From contig CAWHVB010000005.1 in NCBI GenBank assembly GCA_963832715.1, positions 1 through 64,000 on the forward strand: a stretch of DNA of 64,000 nucleotides. Reading direction: 5' to 3'. The DNA comes from DATFVA01 sp963832715. Its GTDB lineage: Bacteria; Bacteroidota; Ignavibacteria; Ignavibacteriales; Ignavibacteriaceae. Within the stretch, counting starts at the first letter, position 1. Each line of letters starts with the position of its first letter. The notes beneath the pieces are model-generated. The model saw nothing but the letters and a program-made list of their open reading frames with translations. It was not told the DNA's origin and ran no database searches. Shown here one piece after another: positions 1 to 10,663 of the stretch. Both the position numbers and the translations under genes were made by a program.

Positions 1-138
1 GAAAACTTTAATATATTCTGAAATTTTTGAAGGATTAAATTGAATTCACATTACTCCGGAATACTCCTTTCCTGAGATAATTTTCATCCTGTAAAATCAT
101 TTTCCTGTATTAAGTTGAATTGAAGAGACGGGGATATT

Positions 139-3100
139 ATGGGTGAGATAACAGATTATATTCTGAAAAGAATCATAAACTATGTGTTAGTTTTGCCTCT
201 CCACTTACTCTTTCAAATATTTCCTTCCCTCAGTCCCAAAATTCTCATTTACCCGAACCTGTTTTTCAAAAGAATGCTATCAGGACAGGCCTCCCGAACA
301 CCACAATAACCTGCATACTTCAGGATCATCAGGGATATCTGTGGTTTGGTACGGAGAACGGACTGGTTAGATATGATGGCTACTCGATGAAAGTTTTTCA
401 GCCGGAGACTAATGATTCCGGCAGTATGGAGCCCGGGGATAGTTAAAATTTATGAAGATAAAAATGATATCCTCTGGATAGCTACTCTGGGCGGCCTAAA
501 TAAGCTTAATCGTGCGAATGAATCTTTCTTATCATATAGGCACATGCCCAACAATTCGAACAGCATTAACAGTGACAGTGTTCAATGCATCTATGAAGAT
601 ACCAAAGGAAAATTCTGGATGGAACAGATAAAGGATTGAATCTTTTTGACCGCAAAAAGGGATTCTTTATAAGGTATGATTTTTTAATTGATGATCCTGA
701 CGATCACCAATCCACCCTTTCCGCTAAACATCTATATGGGGTCAACGCTATCACAGGTGATGAAGTACCGGATAATCTATTGATCGGTACTGACAAAGAT
801 GGATTATGGAAATTTGATATTAAGAGGAAATCTTTTACTCAATACAAGATTAATTTAAGTTCCGGTTCCGACGCAAAAACCGGGTGGATTCAATCGTTTT
901 ATAAATCTCAAAACGGAAAGCTGTGGATCATCTCCGATAATTCTGTTACAAGTCTTGAACTCCCAAGCGGTAAGTTTAAAACATTATATCGAATTTCCCC
1001 AAATGGATAACAGCAATATTTATGAGAGCAGGAGTTATGCATATGGAAATATTATCAGAGATAAGAGAGGGATCATCTGGTTCGGGTTTGTTAATTATGA
1101 ACAGGGGATCTTTTATTTAGATGAAAATTCGGATGCTGTTCAGCTTTATCGCCCCAACCGGGTAAATCACAGGTTTCTTTCGAAAACAGGATCTTTTCTT
1201 TGTATTCGGATAATTCAGGTATCATCCGGGCAGGCACATTAGACCGGGGGCTTCTTAAGTTTGACCCGAGAAAAAACAACTTCCGGGTGTTAAACACTGA
1301 GGCGGGCAATATCAACAGTCTCATTAGTTCCAATGTATCTGATATTATCTACGATAAAAAAGATAGTCGGATCCAACGGATAGGGGGGCTGGACAAATAC
1401 GATGTTAAGGCCAGCAGGTTTACTCATTACCTTAATAATCAAGATCAGGCAACTCCTACACGCCGCAGGATGATATTTGATAAAAACGGTGATATATGGA
1501 TCGCTGGGACACAGGGATTAGCAAAGTTCAACCCTGTTGATGGTGTATTAAGTTATTATTGTGATAATTCTGCTATAACCTCGGGCCTGGCAGGAAAATC
1601 GATCTTCCGTTTAATCCAGGATCACCTGGGTTATTTATGGATCGCAACCATTCACTCAGGACTTTATAAATACGATATTTCCAAAAAAAAGTTTACGCTC
1701 TACGTCAATGATCCCCAAAAGCCAGGGAGTATTCACGATGATAAAATCAGAACCCTTTACGAAGACAGCCAGGGTACCTTATGGGTCGGTACAACTACGG
1801 AGGCCTCAACAGGTTTAACAGAAGTACCGAAACATTCACAAATTGTGGCTTCTACAGTCCTACGGCAATACTCGATGATAAAAACGGAAATTTCTGGGTA
1901 GCAGATTATTTTACCGGTCTGAGTTTACTTGATAGATCGGAAAATAAGATCAAGGAGATTTATACACAAAAGGATGGGTTAGCTCATTCCCGAATTTCGC
2001 AGATAGTCGAAGATGACTCCGGCAACCTCTGGCTGGGTACTATAGATGGATTATCAAAATTCAATATCCGGACAAGAACATTTAAGAATTATTATACATC
2101 TGATGGATTGCCGGATAACAATTTCTTATCCTCCAAACCTGTTATCGATTTCTACGGTAATATGTATTTCGGTATCACCGGCGGGGTGCTTTCTTTTTCC
2201 CCGGCGGAGGTTAAAGATGATTCGATCCCCCCGGCTATTGTAATAAGCAGTGTTTCTCTGATCAACAAGCCGACAGAGAGACTGAATCTGGAAGAGCCTC
2301 TTCCTGTATCCGGGGAACTGTCGGTTGCTTACGATCAAAATGATCTCCGTTTTGATTTTGTCGGTTTGCATTACAGCGAACCTTCAGAAATAAGGTACAG
2401 CTATATGATGGTAAATTACGATAAGAACTGGATTGATGCCGGAACTCAAAGGAATGCTTCTTATACCAACCTTGAACCGGGTGAGTAATATTCAGGGTAA
2501 CTGCCGCAAACAGAGACGGTTTCTGGAATAAGAACAGTGCATCACTGGTGTTAGTGATTAACTCTCCCTGGTGGCGGACTACATACGCTTACATCTTTTA
2601 CGTTTTATCAATGTCAGGGATGGTGTACATGGTATGGAGGATGCAGCTAAGAGACTGAAGATCAAGCACGACTATGAGATGAGAAACCTGGAAGCTGAAA
2701 AGCTCCATGAACTCGATGAAATGAAAACACATTTCTTTACAAATATTTCTCACGAGTTCAGAACTCCTCTGACATTGATCCAGGGGCCCGCAAGGCAGAT
2801 CCTGGATCTTTCAACAGATGAAAGAGTGGCGGAAAAAGCAAATTTAATTTACAGGAGCGCTAAGAAATTAAACAGACTGGCAAATCAGCTTCTGGATATA
2901 TCAAGAATAGAATCCGGTAAAATGAAATTGATGGTTTATGAACTGGATTTAATTACTGTCATCAAAGAACTGGTCGCTTCATTCCTTCCGTTTGCTGAGA
3001 AAAAGCAAATTTCATTAAAATTTGCTTCCGAATTTGAAAAGTTATCCTTGTTCTTCGACCGGGATAAAGTTGAAAAAATATTGAATAATTTACTATCGAA

Positions 3101-4303
3101 TGCCATTAAATTTACCCCGCAGGGCGGCTCTGTTAAGGTGAATTTAAAACCTGAGGGAAATGACAACCAGTTCATCAGGATATCTGTGACAGATAACGGC
3201 ATCGGTATTCCCAAAGAACAGCTCAGCAAAATTTTTGACAGGTTTTACCAGGTTGATAACAGACTCTCAAAGGAGTATGAGGGGACGGGGATAGGTTTAT
3301 CCTTAACGAAAGAATTGGTCGAACTGCACAAAGGGAAAATCTCTGTCGAAAGCCATGAAGGTCAGGGGTCGGTATTTACACTCTATTTGCCCCTGGGCAG
3401 GGAAATATTTTCACCCGAAGAATTTGATCATTATTTCAATAAGGAAATCGATAAAACTAAAAGTACACAGGAGATCGATGAACCCGCGCTGTTTCGATAG
3501 CTGCTCCAACGATCATCGATGAACTGCATAAAGAAGAGGATAAACCAGTATTATTAATTATTGAAGACAACCTTGATGTAAGAAAATACCTTGCGGAAAT
3601 TTTGGCAGGTTCCTATTCCATACTTGAAGCAGCAGACGGAAACGAGGGATTGACAATATCATTCTGCGAAATTCCCGACCTCATTATTAGTGATATAATG
3701 ATGCCGGGACTTGATGGTATAGAGGTAAGCCAAAAGTTGAAATCAGATTCAAGAACCAGTCATATTCCGCTGATACTGCTGACAGCTAAGGCTACACTCA
3801 GGGATAAATTGGAGGGTCTGGAAACGGGAGCTGATGATTATATTATGAAGCCTTTCGAATCTTCGGAATTAAAAGCAAGGATCAAAAATCTTCTTGAGCA
3901 GCGGAAAAGACTTCATGAACATTTTAAGAAATTCGGGCTATTTGAAATAGAAGAAAAAAAGCTGCTTTCAATTGACCAGAAATTCCTGCAAAAAGCTGTT
4001 GAGATAATAAATGAAAATATTACAGATCCTTACTTTAATGTTGAATCATTCGCTGAAAAAATGGCAGTAAGCCGCAGTCTGCTCTATAAAAAACTTGTGA
4101 GTCTGACAGGCGAGTCTCCGGTTGAGTTTATTAAGAGGATTCGGTTAACTAAGGCGGCAGTTTTAATCGGGAAAGACTTTGGAAATATTACAGATATTTC
4201 TTTTGCAGTCGGTTTCAGCAATCCATCCTACTTTACTGAGTGTTTCAAAAATCAATTCGGGGTCCCTCCCAGCATGTATCATCAAAAAATGGCTCAAAAA
4301 TAG
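139..4303 (+). pseudogene. Hybrid two-component sensor/response regulator (HTCS type), multiply frameshifted
   Basis: The pieces read in order as a membrane-spanning hybrid regulator that would sense an extracellular ligand and control transcription. A hydrophobic signal-like N terminus (from the ATG at 139) is followed by beta-propeller repeats (LWFGTENGL, LWIATLGGLNKL, LWLGTIDGLSKF), a Y_Y_Y-like domain near 2230-2560, a membrane segment near 2570-2640, HisKA (ISHEFRTPLTLIQG, near 2745), HATPase_c with N and G boxes, a receiver domain with phospho-acceptor Asp (LIISDIMMPGLDG, near 3685) and an AraC-type helix-turn-helix at 4000-4300. The frame changes near 228, 415-440, 620, 1000, 1168, 1795, 2487, 2650 and 3488, yet the joined length (about 1390 codons) is normal for the family. 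So many shifts suggest a decayed gene or a badly polished stretch. Domain identity is secure; whether it is functional is not. Confidence 0.8.
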
Positions 4304-4433
4304 TCTCTGCCTCAATAATTATCCATTTATTAAAGCATTTTCTCCATTTGTTATAGAAATTGTCCTTCCCGCAGATTATCAATGTATAAGTAATAAAGTA
4401 CGATAATTTCATTGTTCAGGGTATGAGGGAAAA

Positions 4434-4751
4434 ATGAAGCAAATAAATAATAATCACGATGATGAAGTAATTCCGCTTAATTTCTATCTCAGCCAGAACC
4501 ATCCGAATCCCTTCAGGAACAAAACGACAATAAAATACTGTGTCGCCTATAAAACCCGTATCACAATAAATGTTTTTGACCATAACGGAGAAATGATTGA
4601 TAAACTTGTCGATGAGGAACAAGAGGCAGGCACCTACAAAATCGAATTTTCTGTTGAGAACAGAGGGCAGGACTTCACAGGCGGAATCTTTATTTACGAG
4701 CTTAAAACCGAATGCTATTCCTGTAAAAAGGAAATGATGCTTCATATCTAA
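4434..4751 (+). CDS. Stand-alone T9SS C-terminal-domain-like protein
   Basis: This 105-aa protein is almost entirely a type A T9SS sorting domain. The sequence NHPNPFRNKTTIKY near residues 21-34 matches the usual NYPNPFNPxTxIxY start of that domain, and strands resembling the rest of the CTD follow (ITINVFDHNGEMIDKL, GGIFIYEL, KKEMMLHI). There is no signal peptide and no cargo domain. A GAGGG ribosome site lies 5 nt before the ATG at 4434, so it looks like a genuine small gene rather than the tail of a lost one, although a lost upstream cargo cannot be excluded. It sits just before another T9SS client. CTD recognition needs export through Sec, which this product lacks, so its role is unknown. 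Confidence 0.6.
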   Translation: MKQINNNHDDEVIPLNFYLSQNHPNPFRNKTTIKYCVAYKTRITINVFDHNGEMIDKLVDEEQEAGTYKIEFSVENRGQDFTGGIFIYELKTECYSCKKEMMLHI

Positions 4752-4814
4752 AAGTTTAGAGGAGGCTCTTGTTCGTATAAACTGTACTAACATAAACAAC
4801 TAATAGGAGATAGT

Positions 4815-6468
4815 ATGAAAACATTATTTTCAATCATTTGTTTCTTCTGTTTAATCTCTTTTTCCATATTTCCACAGCCCTGGCAGCTGCAGACGTCCAA
4901 TATTCCAGCCGACGGGATGGCAATCAGATTTTACCCTGTGGATGATAATATCTGCTGGGCCCTCTGGACAACTTCACTTACCGGAACCGGGTACTTAAAT
5001 GGATATTTAAAAACTACAGACGGCGGTACAACCTGGGAAAACGATACAATACCCGGAACGGTAAACGGTTCGTCGTGGTGGATTTTTGCCTTCGATGCCA
5101 ACACTGCTTTTGCCGCAATTGAAAGTTGGTCGGCCTGGGGAATGCAGGGAATTTACAAAACCACAGACGGCGGGACTTCGTGGACAAAAATTCCGCTGAT
5201 CTATGAAAATTCAGATTACGGTCCTGCGTACATCCATTTCTTCGACGTCGATAACGGGGTCGTAGTAGGAGAACAGGATCCTGCCACAATGCGCCTGGAG
5301 ATTTACACGACCACGAACGGCGGTGCCGACTGGGTAAGAGTTCCCGACGCAAACATTCCACCCAATACCGGTACAGAATTTATGGATCCTGTTGAAGTTT
5401 CGGAGATCGGGGATTATTTATGGATACCGACATTTTCAGTGACAGGGCCGCGTATCTACAAAACAACAGATAAAGGTTACACCTGGAGTATAATTACAGT
5501 GCCAAACACTGACCAGAATAGCGAAATGTTTCCTGCATTCAAAGATCAGCTCAACGGTATGCGGGTTTTCTGGAAATGGAATGAAGCTTACGCTGTTCTT
5601 GAAAAAACAACTGACGGAGGAGACAGCCTGGACAGAAGTTCCCGGTCCCTATGGCAGCTGCATACCTTTAAATGTGTGTTACGTGCCCGGAACAACTGAC
5701 GGCTATGTAATAACGGGTGATGTTAATGTTAACGGTTATGCAGGCGGTTCGGCATACACCCTCGATGGAGGAAATACCTGGACAGATCTGGATAACGGAA
5801 ATTACTGTTATATGGTTTTCAATTCAGATCAGGTCGGTTGGGCTACCTGTTTCACCACTCCAAATTTCTACAAGTACGTCGGTCCTCCAATGCCGGTTCC
5901 TGTTGAGTTCACCACCTTTACAGCGGCCGTCTCCGGGAATGAGATCAGCCTAAATTGGGAAACTTCTACAGAAACCAACAATAAAGGCTTTGATATTGAG
6001 AGAATTCAGGTAACCGGCAGCAGCAGCCAGGAGTGGGAGCAGGTTGGATTTGTTGAAGGGAAAGGCACAACTACCGAGGAGCAGAAATATTCTTTTACAG
6101 ATAAAAAAGTTCCTGCCGGGAAATACACTTACAGGCTAAAGCAGATAGATTTCACCGGTGCGTGCAGTTACTCGGACGAAGTCTCTGTTCAGGTTCAATC
6201 AGTTTATACATATTTCATTGCTCAGAATTATCCCAATCCATTTAACCCTTCAACCACGATAAAGTTCGGGGTGAAGGAAAAAACGAATATCAGGATAGAT
6301 GTTTTCAACAGCATCGGACAAAAAGTAAATACGCTTGTCAATGGAGTAAGAGAGCCCGGGAATTACCAGGTAGATTTCAATGCGAGTGATTTACCAAGTG
6401 GAGTATATCTGTACAGAATTAATGCCGGCAATTATAAAGCGGTGAAGAAAATGCTGCTTCTCAAATGA
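4815..6468 (+). CDS. T9SS-secreted Asp-box (YCF48/sortilin-like) repeat protein, one frameshift
   Basis: The start at 4815 has a TAGGAGA ribosome site and encodes a signal peptide (about residues 1-20). The mature part carries repeated Asp-box/BNR motifs (KTTDGGTTW, KTTDGGTSW, KTTDKGYTW, TTDGGDSW), which build a beta-propeller. A fibronectin-like segment (EISLNWETSTETNNKGFDIER) is followed by a full type A T9SS domain (NYPNPFNPSTTIKFGV to KKMLLLK). It should be exported by Sec, then moved to the surface by T9SS. The frame changes at 5627-5628: removing one C from CC restores the fourth Asp-box, so a one-base error is likely. Without the fix the gene appears as two pieces ending at 5699 and beginning near 5581. 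Binding partner unknown. Confidence 0.8.
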
Positions 6469-6483
6469 GACTGGAAGATCGAG

Positions 6484-6530
6484 GCCTGCCTGCCGCTCTA
6501 TCAAAAGGCTGCGGGCAGGCTGCCATATTA
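6484..6530. repeat. GC-rich imperfect inverted repeat after the T9SS gene
   Basis: GCCTGCCTGCCGC and CTGCGGGCAGGC flank a short loop just after the stop at 6468. The arms pair imperfectly and no T-tract follows, so it is more likely a member of the CCTGCC/GGCAGG hairpin repeats seen at 22.1 and 24.2 kb than a clear terminator. Confidence 0.35.
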
Positions 6531-6608
6531 GGATTTATTTAGAGTTAAATAAATAACATTTCGGCTGAACAACCTGATATCCGTTCAGAGCAGTAATAAG
6601 AGGTTTTT

Positions 6609-6877
6609 ATGAAAAAGTTTATTACATTTTAAATGGTGATTACCTGAAACCGCATTGGGAAGTAGTGAAAAGACTGAAAGAAAAAAGATCATTGCGTGAG
6701 TCGACAGGCAAACTGTACATTTTGATTAAGAACCAGGTACATCTTAATAATGTGAAAGAAGAAATAAAGCGATTAAAAAAAAAGAGGAAGAAGAAAATAA
6801 ACTGGTTTCCATATCAAATGGTATTCCCTCCTCACCGTAAGCATCACAGTTTTTATGAGCACCGCGGATCATTTTAA
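6609..6877 (+). CDS. Small highly basic protein, probable one-base frameshift at the start
   Basis: From the ATG at 6609, which has an AAGAGG ribosome site, the literal frame stops after seven codons. Lengthening the A5 run directly after the ATG to A6 gives one open frame of about 89 codons beginning MKKVYYILNGDYLKPHWEVV and running to 6877. The C-terminal half is extremely rich in Lys/Arg (for example KRLKKKRKKKINW) and ends with several His residues. Without the fix, only the part from a GTG at 6665 is open. I do not recognise the family. The charge suggests nucleic-acid or ribosome binding, but that is inference. Confidence 0.45.
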
Positions 6878-6935
6878 AGATTCACTTCTTCCACTTAAAA
6901 AAACGAGATATTCATCACCAATAGTATATTAACAT

Positions 6936-7919
6936 CTATTCTATTAAAAGTTTTTCCAGCTTGTGGAGCGCTGTTTCATCTTCTATTGCAAGCCTGATAT
7001 TATTTTTATCAATTATTTCTCTTGATTGATTAATAAATATTCTTGCGTTTGATATATCATTCCTGGCATATGAAATAGTTGCCCTGTTGAATAAGTTAAA
7101 AGCCAGGCCGTAATTATCACCCGGATCACCCGGCAGTTCCTCACATTCCTTAAAGTGGCTTTCAGCTTCATCGATTTTACCCAGCCGTACTTCAGTGTGA
7201 CCTAAATTATGCAGATCAACAGCAAACATAGTCTCATCATTTAACTGCCTGTTTAGTTCAAGACTTTGTCTGAAAAAGGATTCAGCTTCATTTAATTTAC
7301 CCAGGGAGAGAGCAGACTGACCTGCAAAAGTCAGAACACCCTGCATATACGAGGGACCGAGCCTCTTCAGTAATTCAAGAGATTTACCTGCGTGCTCATA
7401 AGATTGTTCGAAATTACTTTCTGAAAATTCCGCCCGGGAAAGTCCAAGCAGTGCCAGTCCCTGCGCTTCGGTGTCATTTATTTTTTCGGCAATCACCAGC
7501 GCTTCATTATTACTATTATGGGATGCGGCAATATCGCCAAGTCGGAAAGCAAGCAGTCCGTCGCCATAGAGTGTCAGAGCGCAATAACGGGTTTCCGGGA
7601 AATTCTTTTTACTTAATAAAGTACCAAGAAATAATCTGCCTTCTTTCTCTTTATGTTCCAGCACCCAGAGACGCCATACATTTGCGGAAAGCTCATACGC
7701 TTCATCCACGCGGCCCTTCTCAAGAAAGAATTGAACGGCGCCTGAGAATAATGGCCGGTCAATTCTAAGACTATTTAACCACTCCGGAATACTTTTAGCG
7801 ACCGGCCGGCCGGAAGACGATGGAAATGCCCATTCAGCTTTACGGGAAATCTGCAGCAGCCTTTGTGCTTCCTCTTCAGAAATCATAAGAGGCTGCCTGT
7901 CTTTTATATTCTGATCCAC
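6936..7919 (-). CDS. TPR-repeat protein
   Basis: This 327-aa protein is built of helix pairs with the TPR spacing. Repeats are recognisable around residues 110-270 (for example GDGLLAFRLGDIAASHNSNN, LGKLNEAESFFRQSLEL, LGKIDEAESHF). The pattern resembles the C-terminal TPR region of large LuxR/ATPase regulators, but no ATPase or DNA-binding domain is present. There is no signal peptide or membrane segment, so it should be cytoplasmic and act in protein-protein contacts. A GGAGG ribosome site 9 nt before the ATG supports the start at 7919. It is monocistronic. No partner is evident nearby. Confidence 0.75.
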   Translation of the reverse strand: MDQNIKDRQPLMISEEEAQRLLQISRKAEWAFPSSSGRPVAKSIPEWLNSLRIDRPLFSGAVQFFLEKGRVDEAYELSANVWRLWVLEHKEKEGRLFLGTLLSKKNFPETRYCALTLYGDGLLAFRLGDIAASHNSNNEALVIAEKINDTEAQGLALLGLSRAEFSESNFEQSYEHAGKSLELLKRLGPSYMQGVLTFAGQSALSLGKLNEAESFFRQSLELNRQLNDETMFAVDLHNLGHTEVRLGKIDEAESHFKECEELPGDPGDNYGLAFNLFNRATISYARNDISNARIFINQSREIIDKNNIRLAIEDETALHKLEKLLIE

Positions 7920-8009
7920 AAATACCTCCGTTACAAAATAAATATTTGCTATTCACTTTATATAAATTAAAGCTGTTGAAATATAGAAAGGGGTACTGAC
8001 AAAGGTATG

Positions 8010-8724
8010 TCAGTTAAAATCAGTAGTGTCCGCATTTTCAAAATAACTTTTAATATCGAAATCCCTTGGCTGGAAAGATTCCGCAATAACATTTAATCTT
8101 TTAATTCTATCCAGTCTGAATTCCCGGTATTGCTTCCTTAGGCGGCACCATGCTATCAATACCCAGTTTTCCCGCGAGTTATATAAGGCTAGCGGTTCAA
8201 TTATCCTGGCTGTTTTAATATTATTTACCGAGAGGTAATTGATTTCCAGCAGTTTATAATCCGTTAGTGCTTTTTGAACAGCACGACAGAAAATTACTGG
8301 TTATCCCGATCTTAAAATTTCGTCCAAACGACAGCCTCTTTGAAAGCATCTCTGCTTTATCTTTAGCCGTATAGTTTAACACTGCTTTAATTTTATTTAA
8401 GGCCTGTGAATAGTTTTTTACCAGGGACTGATCCCGGTTTTTAAGTACAAGCTGTTCAGCTGTGATGAGTGCATTTGTTTCCTCGTCAGAAAACATAACC
8501 GGGGGCAGCCGGTAGCCGTCAACCAGGGAATACCCTTTAGTCTTCTCATTAAATATGGGAACCCCGGCCTTTCCGAGTACGCTTAAATCACGGTAGATTG
8601 TCCTGCTGCTGACGCCGAATTTTTTAGTAATATCGTTAACAGACAGATATCTTTTCGTTTGTAAATAGGTTAGAATAGCCACCAGCCTGGCAAGGCGGGA
8701 CTGTGATTTATTTTTCAACGGCAT
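8010..8724 (-). CDS. YafY-type HTH/WYL-domain transcriptional regulator, one frameshift
   Basis: The N terminus (SRLARLVAILTYLQTKRYLS) and the helix-turn-helix (ITKKFGVSSRTIYRDLSVL) are typical of YafY/DeoR-like WYL regulators. The ATG at 8724 has a GGAAGG ribosome site and matches the family start better than the longer frame to 8772. Near 8280 the frame changes by one base. Reading on in the other frame gives a complete WYL domain (IEPLALYNSRENWVLIAW, QYREFRLDRIKRL) ending at 8010, about 237 aa in all, the usual family length. The WYL domain binds a ligand or nucleic acid. The neighbouring VOC gene is a plausible target, a pairing seen in other Bacteroidota. Confidence 0.75.
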
Positions 8725-8929
8725 TAAATCCTTCCGGAAATTACAATCAAATAACGAATTAAATGTATGCAAAAAAGGATAAAGTTCGGGTGAGGAAAAA
8801 TTTTAGAAGAATAATAATTCTATTAAAATTGAAAATCAATGACTGAGCGTAAAACTCCGGTGAACAGAAAATGAATTTTTTAATTAAAATCCTGTTACCT
8901 GTTTCCGCGGCCTTAATTTTCTAATCCGG

Positions 8930-9367
8930 CTATTTTTGTCCGCTGAGTTTCGGATCAAAATCCACAATCCATTCAATTCCATATTTGTCCCTGAACATTC
9001 CAAAATATGTACCCCAGGGACTGTCGCCGATAGGCGCTTCAACATTTCCGCCCGCTGAAAGTCCGTGATATAATCTGTCGGCTTCTTCACGGCTCTCTGC
9101 ACTGACATAAATCTTCGATCTGTTTTCATTTTCATTTACTGTCCCCATACCTGAAGGTACGTCATTGGCCATCAAAAAGTTCTTGCCTATCGGAAGGGCA
9201 ATGTGCATTATCTTATCTGCATCTTCTTCTGATACCGGAAATTCAGGACTGGAAAGATCTTTAAGCCGTATAATCTTTGTAAACTCTCCGCCGAATACCG
9301 ATTGATAAAAATTGAATGCTTCTTCTGCATTTCCGTTAAAGTTAATGTGCGGGTTTATAAGTGCCAT
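8930..9367 (-). CDS. VOC-superfamily protein (PhnB / glyoxalase-like)
   Basis: This 145-aa protein begins with INPHINFNGNAEEAFNFYQS and contains FGGEFTKIIRLKD, HIALPIGKNFLMANDV and PWGTYFGMFRDKYGIEWIVD, which is the PhnB-like branch of the vicinal-oxygen-chelate fold. Members are small cytoplasmic dimers. Most have no demonstrated reaction; some relate to glyoxalase or bleomycin-resistance proteins. The length is complete for the family. It lies downstream of nothing on its own strand and about 200 bp upstream of the WYL regulator, the same strand order expected if the regulator controls it. Confidence 0.8.
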   Translation of the reverse strand: MALINPHINFNGNAEEAFNFYQSVFGGEFTKIIRLKDLSSPEFPVSEEDADKIMHIALPIGKNFLMANDVPSGMGTVNENENRSKIYVSAESREEADRLYHGLSAGGNVEAPIGDSPWGTYFGMFRDKYGIEWIVDFDPKLSGQK

Positions 9368-9777
9368 AATATTATTTAACCTCCCGGTAATTTATTAGTA
9401 AAAAACTGCTTCAAAATTGGTTCTTAATAATCTAAATATCACCAACAAAGAGCAGAAATTTACGGTATGAATGCGACAAAATCAGAGGCTTAAACCGGCA
9501 AATATTATGAGCGTTCAGTGACGAAACCTCATTTAATACCCTTTGTCATATTTGTCAAACGTTTATTTATTCAACAGCCGAAAATGGCGTTTTTTCGCAG
9601 TTTTCGTGTGTCTCATTTTGAGTCCTTCTCCGTCCCTTCTCTGTCATTTCCCCGTCCTTAAACCGGCATAAGTTATGCGACTGACATTTTGTCAGTCTGT
9701 TTAAAAAATCAACAGGAAAAAAGTAGTCCGGAGCCCTGGATTTTAAATGTAAAAATCGTAGTTCGATCCTTCCATAA
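9368..9777. other. Intergenic region with one perfect stem-loop
   Basis: No credible coding frame was seen. A perfect 7-bp hairpin, GACTGAC-ATTTT-GTCAGTC, lies at 9679-9697 without a flanking T-tract on the useful side. The words AAACCGGCAAATATTATG (about 9493) and AAACCGGCATAAGTTATG (about 9660) are a diverged direct repeat. The left end should hold the promoter of the VOC gene. Confidence 0.4.
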
Positions 9778-10491
9778 TTACTTGAAAGAATGTAACATGC
9801 ACTTCACTTCATTTTTCCAGGTTGATTCTATTCTTTTCGTTTTTTCTAAAAAGTAATCTATTTTTTGTTTCTGAGGAATTAGTATGAATAATACGTTGGC
9901 CGTTTGGTAATAGATTATTGCATCTGTTCTAAGCCTCGCATTAATCTTTTCTGAAATACTGTTAATGTAAATATCTCTCCGGATCCTTGGGAAATGCTGA
10001 TAGACGAGAAGGGAATGGCCATCCTGGTAATATTTAATTATTTCCTTCCAGTAAATGTATTTGCCCGAGTTCAGTCTGCCGGCGGGAAAGGAATCAACTT
10101 CAATTCCGTTATCAGGATCAAAAAATATTAGATCGCTTCCTGCTGTACAGCCATCAAATTCCTGAAAGTAATTCTGCCTTTCGACTTTTAAATTGCCCAG
10201 TATTTTTTCAAAGTATTCAGCATTGTCGATTAGTTTTAGCTGATCTGCCGATTTAACACTCCTACCCGTATTAAGACTAATGGATTTTAATAATGAGTCG
10301 AAAAGCTCCGAATCATATGCCCTCCATTTGTCAGGTTTATTCAGGTATGTTATAAATTTGCCTTCATTTTTATCATTATCAGGTGTAAGCATCCAGCATA
10401 CAGATGTTTTGATTGCCCCGCCGCCCGATAAAATACGTAGAATCCCATACTTTTTGTAATCATTTATGTCGCCAAAATATTGGTTCTTCAC
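9778..10491 (-). CDS. Conserved protein of unknown function with an FFDPDNG motif
   Basis: This 237-aa cytoplasmic protein begins MKNQYFGDINDYKKYGILR and carries LIFFDPDNGIEVDSFP near residues 120-136 and LLVYQHFPR near 163. Proteins with the same QYFGDxxDYxKYGLLR opening and the DPDNG motif occur in many bacteria, as I recall, but I know no assigned function. DPDNG sits where an acidic active-site loop would be in a Rossmann-like methyltransferase or nuclease, which is speculation. The gene is intact and single, between a regulator pair and a decayed amidohydrolase. No signal peptide or membrane segment is visible. Confidence 0.6.
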   Translation of the reverse strand: MKNQYFGDINDYKKYGILRILSGGGAIKTSVCWMLTPDNDKNEGKFITYLNKPDKWRAYDSELFDSLLKSISLNTGRSVKSADQLKLIDNAEYFEKILGNLKVERQNYFQEFDGCTAGSDLIFFDPDNGIEVDSFPAGRLNSGKYIYWKEIIKYYQDGHSLLVYQHFPRIRRDIYINSISEKINARLRTDAIIYYQTANVLFILIPQKQKIDYFLEKTKRIESTWKNEVKCMLHSFK

Positions 10492-10589
10492 AAAGCATCC
10501 CTATAATCATTTTACCAAAGATAATAATTTATTAAAGGAATCCGCCGCCCTTGTCAGCGAGTTTCACTCCGTCTCCGGTAACCGCAGAG

Positions 10590-10630
10590 GTCATTGAGTT
10601 TTTGAACGGAGTGAGAAAAGTATCGAGACG
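10590..10630 (-). repeat. Partial reverse-oriented copy of the 56-nt intergenic repeat of 31.2-31.7 kb
   Basis: The stretch from TCATTGAGTTTTTGAACG to AGAAAAGTATCGAGAC is the reverse complement of the repeat at 31226, 31341 and 31631, but it lacks an internal block of about 13 nt. It lies just where the N terminus of the following amidohydrolase is missing. Confidence 0.6.
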
Positions 10631-10663
10631 ACCGGGGAAGAGGGAAGGTAAGAACTGCTTGCA

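Noticed and set aside
5014..5361. Minus-strand frame inside the Asp-box gene
   Set aside because: It is the antisense of a repeat-rich gene with clear plus-strand domains and no ribosome site.
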